From Rhodovulum sp. PH10 (GTDB lineage: Bacteria; Pseudomonadota; Alphaproteobacteria; Rhizobiales; Xanthobacteraceae), in the NCBI RefSeq assembly GCF_000293785.1, contig NZ_AKZI01000089.1, positions 1-64,000 of the forward strand: a stretch of 64,000 bases of DNA, read 5' to 3'. A model generated the notes under the pieces. That model was given only the letters and a program-made list of their open reading frames with translations, did not search any database and was not told where the DNA came from. This document shows positions 32,254 to 40,078 of this stretch, one piece after another; within the stretch, counting starts at the first letter, position 1; every line of letters begins with the position of its first letter. The position numbers and the translations under genes are program-made.

Positions 32254-32613
32254 ATGTTCAGAATCCTCTTGGCAGAAGACGACAACGACATGCGGCGCTT
32301 TCTGGTGAAGGCGCTGCAGACGGCGGGCTACGACGTCATCTCCTACGACAACGGCCTGTCGGCCTATCACCGTCTGCGGGAGGAGCCGTTCCAGCTCCTG
32401 CTGACCGACATCGTGATGCCGGAGATGGACGGCATCGAGCTGGCCCGCCGGGCCTCCGAGCTCGATCCCGACATCAAGATCATGTTCATCACGGGGTTCG
32501 CCGCGGTCGCCCTCAATCCCGATTCGCAGGCGCCCAAGCACGCCAAGGTCCTGTCGAAGCCGTTCCACCTGCGCGAGCTGGTGAGCGAGGTGCAGAAGAT
32601 GCTGGCCGCCTGA
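32254..32613 (+). CDS. cpdR: Single-domain response regulator CpdR
   Basis: This encodes a 119-residue stand-alone receiver domain. The acidic pocket is EDD (residues 8-10), the phospho-acceptor Asp lies in LLTDIVMPEMDG (about residue 51), and the conserved Thr/Lys are in FITGF and LSKPFH. In alphaproteobacteria CpdR, when unphosphorylated, guides ClpXP to the cell pole and enables degradation of CtrA and other cell-cycle proteins. The length and the terminal EVQKMLAA agree with CpdR. The neighbouring tRNA-Val and amidohydrolase gene are the usual context. Confidence 0.93.
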   Translation: MFRILLAEDDNDMRRFLVKALQTAGYDVISYDNGLSAYHRLREEPFQLLLTDIVMPEMDGIELARRASELDPDIKIMFITGFAAVALNPDSQAPKHAKVLSKPFHLRELVSEVQKMLAA

Positions 32614-32689
32614 GCGGATCGGCAACGTCCTCGCATCTCCTTGCGTCGTCTCGTTTTCCCTGCGGCCGTCCGCCCGCGGACGGCACTCG

Positions 32690-32752
32690 TGCGGCCGCCG
32701 GAGCACGGGCCGGACCCGGCTCGGACACGGCTCGAACACGGCTTGGACATCA
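32690..32752. repeat. Short tandem repeat between cpdR and tRNA-Val
   Basis: An 11-nt unit of the form GGACACGGCTC is repeated imperfectly about four times (GGACCCGGCTC, GGACACGGCTC, GAACACGGCTT, GGACATC). It may be simple slippage or binding-site reiteration; no function is apparent. The 242-nt gap contains no other feature that I can support. Confidence 0.45.
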
Positions 32753-32855
32753 TCCGGAAATTACCCGCTCGCACCCGCTTGCCCCGGCCCGAGCGACCCG
32801 ATATAGGAACCGTCACCGTCGTGTCGTCGCGCAAGCGAGCCGGCACGAGACGGAC

Positions 32856-32930
32856 GGGCGCGTAGCTCAGCGGAAGAGCACTACCTTGACATGGTAGGGG
32901 TCACAGGTTCGATCCCTGTCGCGCCCACCA
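32856..32930 (+). tRNA. tRNA-Val (GAC)
   Basis: This is a complete 75-nt cloverleaf including an encoded CCA. The acceptor stem is GGGCGCG/CGCGCCC. The D arm contains AGCTCAGCGGAAGAGC, the anticodon stem-loop CTACCTTGACATGGTAG has anticodon GAC, and the T arm is ACAGGTTCGATCCCTGT. It is transcribed in the same direction as cpdR. Confidence 0.97.
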
Positions 32931-32985
32931 TCCCGGCAAGTCTTCGAAAATACGTGAGTTTTACGGAGCGGATCGGCCGGGCCGG

Positions 32986-33987
32986 TCAGCCGCCGGTGAC
33001 GCTCATGTGGCGGGCGAGCGCCGGATGACCGGCAGACCCCGCGCCCGCAGTGCCCAGCGCGAAATCGTGGCCGGTCGGCTTGCGCAGCACCGCCGCGCGA
33101 ATCGCCCCGCACAGCGCCTCGTCACTCTCGGAGCCGCGCAGCAGCGGCGCCAGCTCGACCGCGCTCTCCCGCCCGAGGCACAGATAGAGCCGGCCCGTGC
33201 AGGTCAGCCGCACGCGATTGCAGGTTCTGCAGAAATCGTGCGAGCGCGGCGCGATGAAGCCGAGCCGGCCGCCGGTCTCGGCGACCCGCACCCAGCGCGC
33301 CGGCCCGCCGGTGGTGTAGGGGATGTCGGTCAGGCCGAAGCGCGCTGCGAGCCGTGCCCGCACCAGCGAGAGCGGCACCAACCGGTCGCCGCCCCACGGG
33401 TCGACCTCGCCGAGCGGCATCACCTCGATCAGCACGAGGTCCATCCCCTGCCCGTGTGCCCAGCCGAGGAGATCGGCGATCTCGTCCTCGTTGATGCCGG
33501 CGAGCACCACCGTGTTGATCTTCACCGTGAGCCCGGCGCGCCGGGCGGCGGCGATGCCGGCCAGCACGTCGGACAGCTCGCCGCGCCGGGTGACGCTGCG
33601 AAACACCTCGGGTCGCAGCGTGTCGAGCGAGACATTGACCCGGCGGACGCCGCACGCGGCGAGCGCGGCGGCGTGACGGGCGAGGTTGGCGCCGTTGGTG
33701 GTGAGGGTCAGCTCGTCGAGCGCACCGCTCGCGAGGTGGCCGCCGAGCGAGCGAATCAAGTCGCCGACGCCGCGGCGGACCAGCGGCTCGCCGCCGGTGA
33801 GCCGCAGCTTGCGCACGCCGAGCCGCACGAACACCGCGCACAGTCGGTCGAGCTCCTCGAGCCCGAGCACCTCGGCCCGCGGCGCGAAGCGCATGTGCTC
33901 GGCCATGCAGTAGCGGCAGCGGAAGTCGCAGCGATCGGTCACCGAGACCCGCAGATAGGTGATGTCGCGGCCGCAGGCGTCCAGCAT
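32986..33987 (-). CDS. moaA: MoaA-type radical SAM GTP 3',8-cyclase
   Basis: This encodes a 333-residue radical SAM enzyme catalysing the first step of molybdopterin synthesis. The SAM cluster is in CDFRCRYC and the second cluster in [11 protein letters not shown] with a further Cys in YLCLG. The essential double glycine is at the C-terminus (MSVTGG). It is the last gene of the long hydrogenase/aldehyde oxidoreductase gene train. Its start lies inside the preceding phosphatase gene (49-nt overlap). Its placement with a molybdenum enzyme suggests a dedicated or supplementary supply of molybdopterin; the host very likely has another moa locus. Confidence 0.92.
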   Translation of the reverse strand: MLDACGRDITYLRVSVTDRCDFRCRYCMAEHMRFAPRAEVLGLEELDRLCAVFVRLGVRKLRLTGGEPLVRRGVGDLIRSLGGHLASGALDELTLTTNGANLARHAAALAACGVRRVNVSLDTLRPEVFRSVTRRGELSDVLAGIAAARRAGLTVKINTVVLAGINEDEIADLLGWAHGQGMDLVLIEVMPLGEVDPWGGDRLVPLSLVRARLAARFGLTDIPYTTGGPARWVRVAETGGRLGFIAPRSHDFCRTCNRVRLTCTGRLYLCLGRESAVELAPLLRGSESDEALCGAIRAAVLRKPTGHDFALGTAGAGSAGHPALARHMSVTGG

Positions 33988-34682
33988 CGGGGTGTCTCCG
34001 GAAGGTCGTGAGGGCTCCGCCCGGTGGCCGGCGACCCGGGCGGGGAGGCCGGCGGGCCGGCCGGCAAAAGGGCGGGCAAAAGGGCGGGAGCCGTGGCACC
34101 GAGCATCGCCACCACCGGCCCGGCCCGGCCGATCTCGATCAGGTCGACGCAGCCCGGCGGCTGGGCGAGGCGAAACAGGTTGGCGAGCGGCATGCCGAGC
34201 AGGTCGCACAGGATCACCCGGTCGACCCCGGCATGGCCGGCGACCGCGACCGTCTTCTCGGGCGAGGCCAGGATGGCGCGCCAGCACGGCAGGACGCGCG
34301 CCGCGAGGTCGGCGAAGCTCTCGCCGCCCGGCGGGCGAAAGGTGTCGATCGCCTTTCCGCGCGCGGCGAAAACGGCCGGCTGCGACCGGGCGACCTCGCG
34401 GCGGGACAGATTTTCCCAATCACCCATGTCGATCTCGGCGAGCGCCGGGGCGACCCGCACCGGGACGCCGCGGCCGGCGGCGATCAGCGCCGCGGTGCGC
34501 CGCGAGCGGCGGAGCGGGCTGCACCACACGGCCTCGAGTGGCCAGACGGCCAGCATTTGCGCGAGCCGCGCGAGCCGCGCCTCGCCGGCCGCGCTCATCG
34601 CCACGTCGGTGCGGCCGAGAAAGCGGCTGCCGGCGTCGCCCTCCACCTCGCCGTGGCGGATCAGCAGGACGCGCTCGGTCAT
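33939..34682 (-). CDS. Histidine phosphatase family protein
   Basis: This encodes a 247-residue phosphoglycerate-mutase-like (branch 1) phosphatase. LIRHGEVE carries the phospho-histidine, [11 protein letters not shown] and [11 protein letters not shown] follow, and the second catalytic His is in [10 protein letters not shown]. It is similar in kind to alpha-ribazole phosphatase (CobC). The last 45 residues are Pro/Ala-rich and overlap moaA by 49 nt, so only the first 200 residues are likely to fold. The start overlaps the CoA-ligase stop (ATGA). The substrate is unknown; cleaving a phosphate in the same unknown pathway as the ligase is the reasonable inference. Confidence 0.83.
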   Translation of the reverse strand: MTERVLLIRHGEVEGDAGSRFLGRTDVAMSAAGEARLARLAQMLAVWPLEAVWCSPLRRSRRTAALIAAGRGVPVRVAPALAEIDMGDWENLSRREVARSQPAVFAARGKAIDTFRPPGGESFADLAARVLPCWRAILASPEKTVAVAGHAGVDRVILCDLLGMPLANLFRLAQPPGCVDLIEIGRAGPVVAMLGATAPALLPALLPAGPPASPPGSPATGRSPHDLPETPRCWTPAAATSPICGSR

Positions 34683-36007
34683 GCCGCCCTCCGCAACAAT
34701 CGCCGCTTGCCGTCGTGGCGGACCGCATCGACCAGCGCGACGCGCAGGCCGAGCCGGCCGCGGGCGGCGGCCGCCCGCACCGCCGGGATCTCGTCGGCTG
34801 CGGCCCACACCGCGGCGCGCGTCGCGGCGGTCCGCCCGCCGGCCGGGGTGGCGACGAGAAGCTCGAGCACCGCCGGATCGCCGCCGACCAGGGTCGCGGA
34901 GAAGTCCGCCACCGACGGCAGCGCGAACAGCGCGTCGTCGAGCGTTTCGAGCGAGATCTCGCCGCCGCCCGGCAGCGGCACCGCCGCACCGATGCGGCCG
35001 GCAAAGCCGGTCAGCCGCCGCAGCACCGAGCCGCAGGCGCACGGGGTGTCGTCGAGCCGGGCGAGGTCGCCGGTGCGGTAGCGCAGCAGCGGCACTGCGC
35101 GCGGCTGCAGCGTGGTGACCACCACCTCGCCGCACGCGCCGGGCGGCAGCCGTGCCCCATTCGCCGGGTCGACGATCTCGACCAGGAGATCGGCCTCGCG
35201 CAGGTGGCAACCGGCATGCGCCGCACAGTCGACCGCGCCGCCATAGCCGGTCTCGGTCATGCCCCAGTGGTCGTGCACCGCGCAGCCCCAGATGCTTGCC
35301 AGCGCCCGCGCGACGGCCGGCGACAGGCGCTCGGAGCTGGCGAGCGCCGCCCGCAGCCGGATCGGCACGCCGCCGTCGGCGGCCTGCTCGCGGGCGACCG
35401 CCAGAAGCCGCACCGGCGGGCCGACGACCACCGCCGGCCGGGCGAGCCGGAGATGCTCGGCGGCCTCGGCGGCGGTCGCATCGGCCGGCACCAGCAACGA
35501 CACCGCCCCGAGCCGGCCGAGCGCGCCGACCAGCGCATCGCCGACGCTGCCCGGCCGCTCGCCGGGAAACAGGATCGCCACCCGGTCGCCGGGGCGGGTG
35601 AACGTGCCCATGCCGTGGTGGAAGAAGTCGAGCGTCGCCTCCAGCTCGTCGGCGGAAAAGTGCAGCCGCTTGGGCGGCCCGCTGGTGCCGGACGTCTGCA
35701 GGGTGACGACGCGGGCGACCGCGCTCTGAGACAGGGCGACCAGCGGCGGATCGTTGCGCACGAGATCGGCCGGCCGGGTGAAGGGCAGCCGCGCGAGATC
35801 GTCGAAGGTGTCGATCGGCCCGTCCGGCCAGCCCGGCCGGGTGCGGTAGAACGGGCTCGTGCGCCGCGCCTCGGCGACCCGCTCGGCAAGGCGCGCGCGC
35901 TGCCAGGCGTCGACCGCCGGCCGGGAGAGCGGCAGAGCGAGGCCCATCCGCCGGGCGACCCAGCCATCGAGCGTCGCATCGAGGGGCGCATCGAGCGTCG
36001 CGGCCAT
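34679..36007 (-). CDS. AMP-forming CoA ligase-like protein (DVU_1553 type)
   Basis: This encodes a 442-residue adenylate-forming enzyme related to phenylacetate-CoA ligase/coenzyme F390 synthetase. The P-loop-like LQTSGTSGPPKRLHF lies near residue 110, the adenine motif DHWGMTETGYGG near residue 245, and RYRTGDLARLD near residue 315. A CxC pair (CACGSVLRR) follows, as in the PaaK group. It overlaps the radical SAM gene region at its start (2-nt gap) and the phosphatase at its end. In Desulfovibrio an equivalent gene (as I recall DVU_1553) neighbours an aldehyde oxidoreductase. The acid that it activates is unknown. Confidence 0.78.
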   Translation of the reverse strand: MAATLDAPLDATLDGWVARRMGLALPLSRPAVDAWQRARLAERVAEARRTSPFYRTRPGWPDGPIDTFDDLARLPFTRPADLVRNDPPLVALSQSAVARVVTLQTSGTSGPPKRLHFSADELEATLDFFHHGMGTFTRPGDRVAILFPGERPGSVGDALVGALGRLGAVSLLVPADATAAEAAEHLRLARPAVVVGPPVRLLAVAREQAADGGVPIRLRAALASSERLSPAVARALASIWGCAVHDHWGMTETGYGGAVDCAAHAGCHLREADLLVEIVDPANGARLPPGACGEVVVTTLQPRAVPLLRYRTGDLARLDDTPCACGSVLRRLTGFAGRIGAAVPLPGGGEISLETLDDALFALPSVADFSATLVGGDPAVLELLVATPAGGRTAATRAAVWAAADEIPAVRAAAARGRLGLRVALVDAVRHDGKRRLLRRAA

Positions 36008-36009
36008 CG

Positions 36010-37443
36010 TCACGCCTCCGCCGGAGCCGGGGCCGGCGCGGCGGCCTGATCCCGATAGAGCGAGCGGCCGTCGATCGCGGTGAGATTGAAGGCGCAGAAC
36101 GGCACGAGCCGGGTGTCGGGCGCGACCACGTGGATGTGGCACTGGCGGACGCGGTCGAGGTCGAGCGTCCAGGCGTCCTGGAACGCCATGCCGGACAGGC
36201 TCAGCGTGTGCGACCGCGCGGCCAGGATCGCGTCGAACGCGTCGAGCCCGGCGGCCGGCGTGTCGACGGACGGCGACGGTGCCGCCCGCCATTGGCCGGC
36301 GACGTAGCGGCGCGCGCGGGCGACGTCGGGGCTCGGCGTCGAGGAGCCGCAGCAGGCACTCTTTGCCGCCTTCGCCACCGGCTCCACGGAGACCCCGCAG
36401 CAGGCGGCGGGCGCGTCGCGCTCGGCGCGCAGGCGGCCCGACGCGTCGACCCGGAAGCGGCCGGAGAACGAGCAGTACGGGTTCTCGACCGAGCCGGGCC
36501 GGAAGTCGTCGAACCGGATGGTGCCGGCGCCGTACGCCACCAGCCGCTCGACGATCTCGGGCAGCGTGATGCGGGCGTCCGCCGACGGCTCCGGACAGCG
36601 GCCGAAATAGGCGATCGGCTGGAAATGCACCGCCCGCACCTCCGGCAGATGCGCCACCGCGAAGTCGACGATCGCGCCGATCTCGCCGTCGTTGACGCCG
36701 GGCACCACGGTCGGCACCAGCACGACGCCGATCCCGGCATTGCCGCAGCTCGCCACCGCATGCTCCTTCAGCGCGGCGAGGCGCGCCCCGCGCAGCGCGC
36801 GGTGCACGGCGTCGGTCACGCCGTCGAACTGGAGAAACACGCAGTCGAGACCGGCCGCGGCCAAGGCCTCGACATAGGCCGGGTCGCGGGCGAGCCGGAT
36901 GCCGTTGGTGTTGAGCTGGACGAACTCGAAGCCGCGCGCGTGCACGCGCCGCACGATCTCGGGGAGATCGTCGCGCACGGTCGGCTCGCCGCCCGAGAGC
37001 TGCACATGGACGCGGCCGCCGGTCGCTTCAAGCAGCGTGTCGAGCGAGCGGTCGATCTCGGCGAGGCTCGCGTCGCGCCCGTGCCGTCCCGCCGAGGCGA
37101 AGCAGACCGGGCAGGCGAGGTCGCAGCGCGAGGTCACCTCGAGCAGCACGCAGCAGCTCTGCTGGCGGTGATCGGGGCAGAGACCGCAATCGTGCGGACA
37201 CCCCTTCGACACCGGCGTGGCGCACACCGGCGGCTGCGCAAAAGTGCGCGCCCCGGCGCCCCAGCGCACCCGGCTCGCCAGCCCCCGCCACACCGGCACC
37301 GAGAAGGTGCCGTGCGTCGGGCAGGTCTTGACGAGGTGAACGGCGTCGCCGATCGCGCGGCGGACCGCCGGAATGGTGGCGAGGCAGACCGGGCAAACGC
37401 TCTCGGTCGGCTCGTCGGGAAACCCGGGACACGAGCAGGTCAT
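36010..37443 (-). CDS. Radical SAM protein of the molybdo-enzyme-linked cluster (TrsS-like)
   Basis: This encodes a 477-residue protein. The N-terminal cysteine pairs (CSCPGF, CPVCLATIP, CPTHG) and GCPHDCGLCPDH precede the radical SAM cluster CDLACPVC (about residues 108-115). LSGGEPTVRDDLPEI and QLNTNGIRLA are SAM-barrel motifs. The C-terminal third has further cysteines, including two CCG sequences (AACCGV and SACCGS), which suggest extra clusters or a redox pair. The overall pattern matches the group NCBI calls radical SAM (seleno)protein TrsS, as I remember it. The ATG overlaps the preceding gene stop. Its product is unknown. Confidence 0.8.
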   Translation of the reverse strand: MTCSCPGFPDEPTESVCPVCLATIPAVRRAIGDAVHLVKTCPTHGTFSVPVWRGLASRVRWGAGARTFAQPPVCATPVSKGCPHDCGLCPDHRQQSCCVLLEVTSRCDLACPVCFASAGRHGRDASLAEIDRSLDTLLEATGGRVHVQLSGGEPTVRDDLPEIVRRVHARGFEFVQLNTNGIRLARDPAYVEALAAAGLDCVFLQFDGVTDAVHRALRGARLAALKEHAVASCGNAGIGVVLVPTVVPGVNDGEIGAIVDFAVAHLPEVRAVHFQPIAYFGRCPEPSADARITLPEIVERLVAYGAGTIRFDDFRPGSVENPYCSFSGRFRVDASGRLRAERDAPAACCGVSVEPVAKAAKSACCGSSTPSPDVARARRYVAGQWRAAPSPSVDTPAAGLDAFDAILAARSHTLSLSGMAFQDAWTLDLDRVRQCHIHVVAPDTRLVPFCAFNLTAIDGRSLYRDQAAAPAPAPAEA

Positions 37444-38636
37444 CGCGCGCTCCCGTGGCTCGGCCGGTGGACGAACGAGACCGGCGCGCTCGCGGGAAAA
37501 CCGCGACGCCCGCCGCCGAGCCGCAGCACGACGGCATCGAGAATCGCCTCGGCGGTGGCGAGCCGCCGGCGGGCGGCGGCGAGCGCCTCGGGGTCGTCGC
37601 GGAAGCGGGCGAGCGCCGGCGCGAACCGCTCGGCGAGGCCGACCCGCCGCTCGCCGGTGACCAGCTTGTCGGCGAGATGGACCACCGCCGCCTCGTCCAG
37701 CGTCTCGCCGTCGAAGGCGATCTCCATGTGCCGGGCGACCACCCGCGCCACCTCGGGAAAACCGAACGCGCGCACCATCGCGGCGCCCACCTCGGCGTGG
37801 CGGCGGCGGCCCTTGGCGATGTCGTGGAGGAGCGCGCCCGCCCGCACCAGATCGACGTCGATCCGCACGCCGGCCGCGGCGAGCCGCTCGGCGAGGGTTT
37901 CCGCGAGCGCCGCGACCGCCCGGCCGTGCGCCCGCACGGTGTCGCCGGCGGCGGCCGCGTCGAGCATCGCGTCGCACTCCTCCGGGTCGGGCGCGCGGTG
38001 GCGGGCGAGCGCGGCGACGAGGCGGCGATAATCGGCCGGGTAGTCCATGTCGCGCAGGCAGCCGCGGTCGAACACCGCGACCTCGCGCACCGCCGCCGGG
38101 CGCGCCGCCTCGTGCGCCTCCAGGAGATCGCGCAGGCTGCCGCACGGATCACAGCGGCCGATCGTCTCGAACAGGCTCGCGCAGAGAAACGGCGGATGGC
38201 CGCGCACGCCGCGAAAGGTCGGATGGACGATCGCCGCGCCGGTGGCGGCCGCCGCGTCGAGCACCCGGCCGAGCGTCGCGGCGCGCAGAAGCGGAACGTC
38301 GACCGGCAGCATCAGGCAGCCGGCGACCTCGTGCGGCAGCGCGGCGATGCCGACCTGAACGCTCGAGAACATGCCGCGGTCGAGGTCCGGGTTGAGCACG
38401 GCGGCAACGCCGAGCCGCGCCACCGCCGCCCGCATGTCCTCGGCATTGTGGCCGACCACCACGCGGATCTGCGTGATGCCGGCGATCCGCAGACGGCCGA
38501 CCACGTGGTCGAGCACGGTGGCGGCGCCGAACGGCAGCAGCGGCTTGAACGCCCCCATGCGGGTCGAGCGGCCGGCGGCGAGCACCACGGCGGCGATCTC
38601 GGGGCGGCCCGATTTCTCTCGCGAGCGGAATGCCAT
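37440..38636 (-). CDS. MocA-like nucleotidyltransferase fused to HD domain (DVU_1551 type)
   Basis: This encodes a 398-residue two-domain protein. Residues about 15-195 are a MobA/MocA-type NTP transferase (VVLAAGRSTRMGAFKPLLPFG, LPVDVPLL with the metal Asp). Residues about 220-340 are an HD-type metal phosphohydrolase (HGRAVAALAE, LLHDIAKGRRRHAEVG, ARHMEIAFDG). MocA makes molybdopterin cytosine dinucleotide, the cofactor form used by Mop-type enzymes like the one encoded upstream, so cofactor assembly plus a hydrolytic proofreading or turnover role is likely. It is separated from the C-GCAxxG-C-C gene by only 10 nt. Confidence 0.85.
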   Translation of the reverse strand: MAFRSREKSGRPEIAAVVLAAGRSTRMGAFKPLLPFGAATVLDHVVGRLRIAGITQIRVVVGHNAEDMRAAVARLGVAAVLNPDLDRGMFSSVQVGIAALPHEVAGCLMLPVDVPLLRAATLGRVLDAAAATGAAIVHPTFRGVRGHPPFLCASLFETIGRCDPCGSLRDLLEAHEAARPAAVREVAVFDRGCLRDMDYPADYRRLVAALARHRAPDPEECDAMLDAAAAGDTVRAHGRAVAALAETLAERLAAAGVRIDVDLVRAGALLHDIAKGRRRHAEVGAAMVRAFGFPEVARVVARHMEIAFDGETLDEAAVVHLADKLVTGERRVGLAERFAPALARFRDDPEALAAARRRLATAEAILDAVVLRLGGGRRGFPASAPVSFVHRPSHGSAR

Positions 38637-38646
38637 GCCCGTGCCC

Positions 38647-39135
38647 TCAGTGCGCCGGATCGGCAGACGGATCGACGGGATCGCCCGCCGCGGGACGCGG
38701 CGCGGCGAGATCGAAGCCGTGCTCGGTCAGGATCGCGGCGACCCGGGCCCAGGTGTCGAGGATCAGGCCGGGGCAGCGCTCCGCCTTCAAGACGGGGTCG
38801 AACTTCATGATGTCGGCGCAGTCGATGCCGCCGTAGCGTTCCTTCGCCATCGCCTGGAACCAGCCCGAGAACGCGTCGAGCGCGTCGGCGAAGCGCGGAT
38901 CCTCGGCGGCGTCGCCCGGCCCGCGGCCGGCATGGAGGCCGATCACGCAGCAGCCGGCGGCGAGCGCGCCGCAATTGAAGCCCTGCCCCATGCCGACCGC
39001 GAGGCCGGACATCGCCCGCACCAGATCGGGGTCGTCGCGGCCCTGCGCCTCGAGCGCCAGCATCGCCAGGACATGGCTGCACTTGAAGCCGGCGAGCAGC
39101 AGCTCGGCGACGCGGAACGACACGTCGGTGTCCAT
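38647..39135 (-). CDS. C-GCAxxG-C-C family protein
   Basis: This encodes a 162-residue protein with the family cysteine pattern: GFKCSHVL near residue 18, FNCGALAAGCCVIGL near residue 54, then single cysteines in IDCADI and ERCPGL. The family is thought to bind a redox-active metal cluster, but no member that I know of has a defined reaction. It sits between the methyltransferase (2-nt gap) and the nucleotidyltransferase-HD gene and is a regular part of the DVU_1551-1559-like block. Confidence 0.8.
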   Translation of the reverse strand: MDTDVSFRVAELLLAGFKCSHVLAMLALEAQGRDDPDLVRAMSGLAVGMGQGFNCGALAAGCCVIGLHAGRGPGDAAEDPRFADALDAFSGWFQAMAKERYGGIDCADIMKFDPVLKAERCPGLILDTWARVAAILTEHGFDLAAPRPAAGDPVDPSADPAH

Positions 39136-39137
39136 CG

Positions 39138-39878
39138 TCAACTCCTCTTGCGGCGGACCGGCTCGCCGGCGACCGGCTTGCCGGCGACCGGCTTGCCGGC
39201 CAGCATCAGGTAGTAGCCGAGGGCGGCGCGCCGGCCGGTGAAGCGGCCGCGCCCGCACGCCTCGCCCCACAGCGGGTCGAGCGAGCCGTAGGCGAAGATG
39301 AAGCGCGCGACCCACTCCTTGAGGACCTCCGAGCGATCCTCGAACTGCAGCACCGTGAAACCGGCGGCGCAGACCTCGCGGTCGATCGTGCGCCAGCAGG
39401 CGACGCCGTCGCCGCGCTCCTCGCCCGGCTCGCCGGGAGCCGTGCGGCGATAGACGTCGCTCACCGCGAGGCGGCCGCCCGGCTTCAGCACCCGGCTCCA
39501 TTCGGCGAGCGCGCGGCACCGCTCGCCGACCACCGACAGGCTGCACTCGGCGATCACGCCGTCGACGCTGCTCGCCCGCAGCGGCAGCAGCGCGCCGGAG
39601 CCGGCGACGAAGCGGGCGTCCGGGGCGCGCTCGCGGGCGACCCACAGCGCGGCGGCCGAGGTGTCGAGGCCGATCGCCCGCACCCCGCGCGACAGCAGCC
39701 GGCCGGTGCCGGCGCCCTGCCCGCAGCCGATGTCGAGCACCACGTCGCCGGGGCCGAAGCGGCCCCGCGCGATCAAAAGCTCGGTGAGCGCGACGCCGCC
39801 CGGCCGCAGCGGCGTGCCGTCGCTGTCGTGGACGAGACCGCTGCCGAACAGGCCGCGACAGAGCGCCGTCTCGGGCAT
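39138..39878 (-). CDS. SAM-dependent methyltransferase of the cluster (DVU_1556 type)
   Basis: This encodes a 246-residue class I methyltransferase. Motif I is VVLDIGCGQGAGTGRLL (about residues 46-62), motif II is AIGLD, and the post-I acidic region is VDGVIAECSLSVVG. ATG 39878 is preferred because GGAGG lies seven bases upstream (TGATG overlap with the previous stop); GTG 39881 is possible. The C-terminus holds a 15-nt tandem repeat giving three AGKPV-like units. The methyl acceptor is unknown; with a radical SAM protein and a CoA ligase it may build a small molecule or modified cofactor. Confidence 0.8.
   Translation of the reverse strand: MPETALCRGLFGSGLVHDSDGTPLRPGGVALTELLIARGRFGPGDVVLDIGCGQGAGTGRLLSRGVRAIGLDTSAAALWVARERAPDARFVAGSGALLPLRASSVDGVIAECSLSVVGERCRALAEWSRVLKPGGRLAVSDVYRRTAPGEPGEERGDGVACWRTIDREVCAAGFTVLQFEDRSEVLKEWVARFIFAYGSLDPLWGEACGRGRFTGRRAALGYYLMLAGKPVAGKPVAGEPVRRKRS
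39156..39200. repeat. Three 15-nt tandem repeats in the methyltransferase 3' end
   Basis: The unit GACCGGCTTGCCGGC occurs three times (39156-39170 with one C for T, 39171-39185, 39186-39200). It encodes repeated Ala-Gly-Lys-Pro-Val at the C-terminus. Each unit is also a short palindrome, so copy number could vary by slippage. Confidence 0.8.
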
Positions 39879-40078
39879 CACTTGTCCTCCAGCGCCTGCT
39901 CGACCTTCAGCATCTTGCCGGAGGCGAGCTCCTCGGAGACGTAGACGAAGCCGCAGCCCGGACAGCGCGGCAGGTCGACCTCGAAGCGCTGGCCGAGATA
40001 GGAGCCGACCACCCGCCCGACCTCGAGCGGCCGGTCGCAGGCGACGCAGACGAGATCGCCGAGGGCGGGCGCGCTCAC
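39878..40078 (-). CDS. 66-residue metal-ribbon redox protein (DVU_1557 type)
   Basis: This encodes a tiny protein with two CxxC knuckles (CVACDRPL near residue 11 and CPGCGFVYV near residue 39). They could bind one zinc or rubredoxin-like iron. The GTG start at 40078 overlaps the stop of the dicluster gene, and its stop overlaps the methyltransferase start, so all three are translationally coupled. NCBI names the family DVU_1557 redox protein, as I recall. The role is unknown, perhaps as an electron carrier or scaffold for the neighbouring Fe-S enzymes. Confidence 0.78.
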   Translation of the reverse strand: MSAPALGDLVCVACDRPLEVGRVVGSYLGQRFEVDLPRCPGCGFVYVSEELASGKMLKVEQALEDK

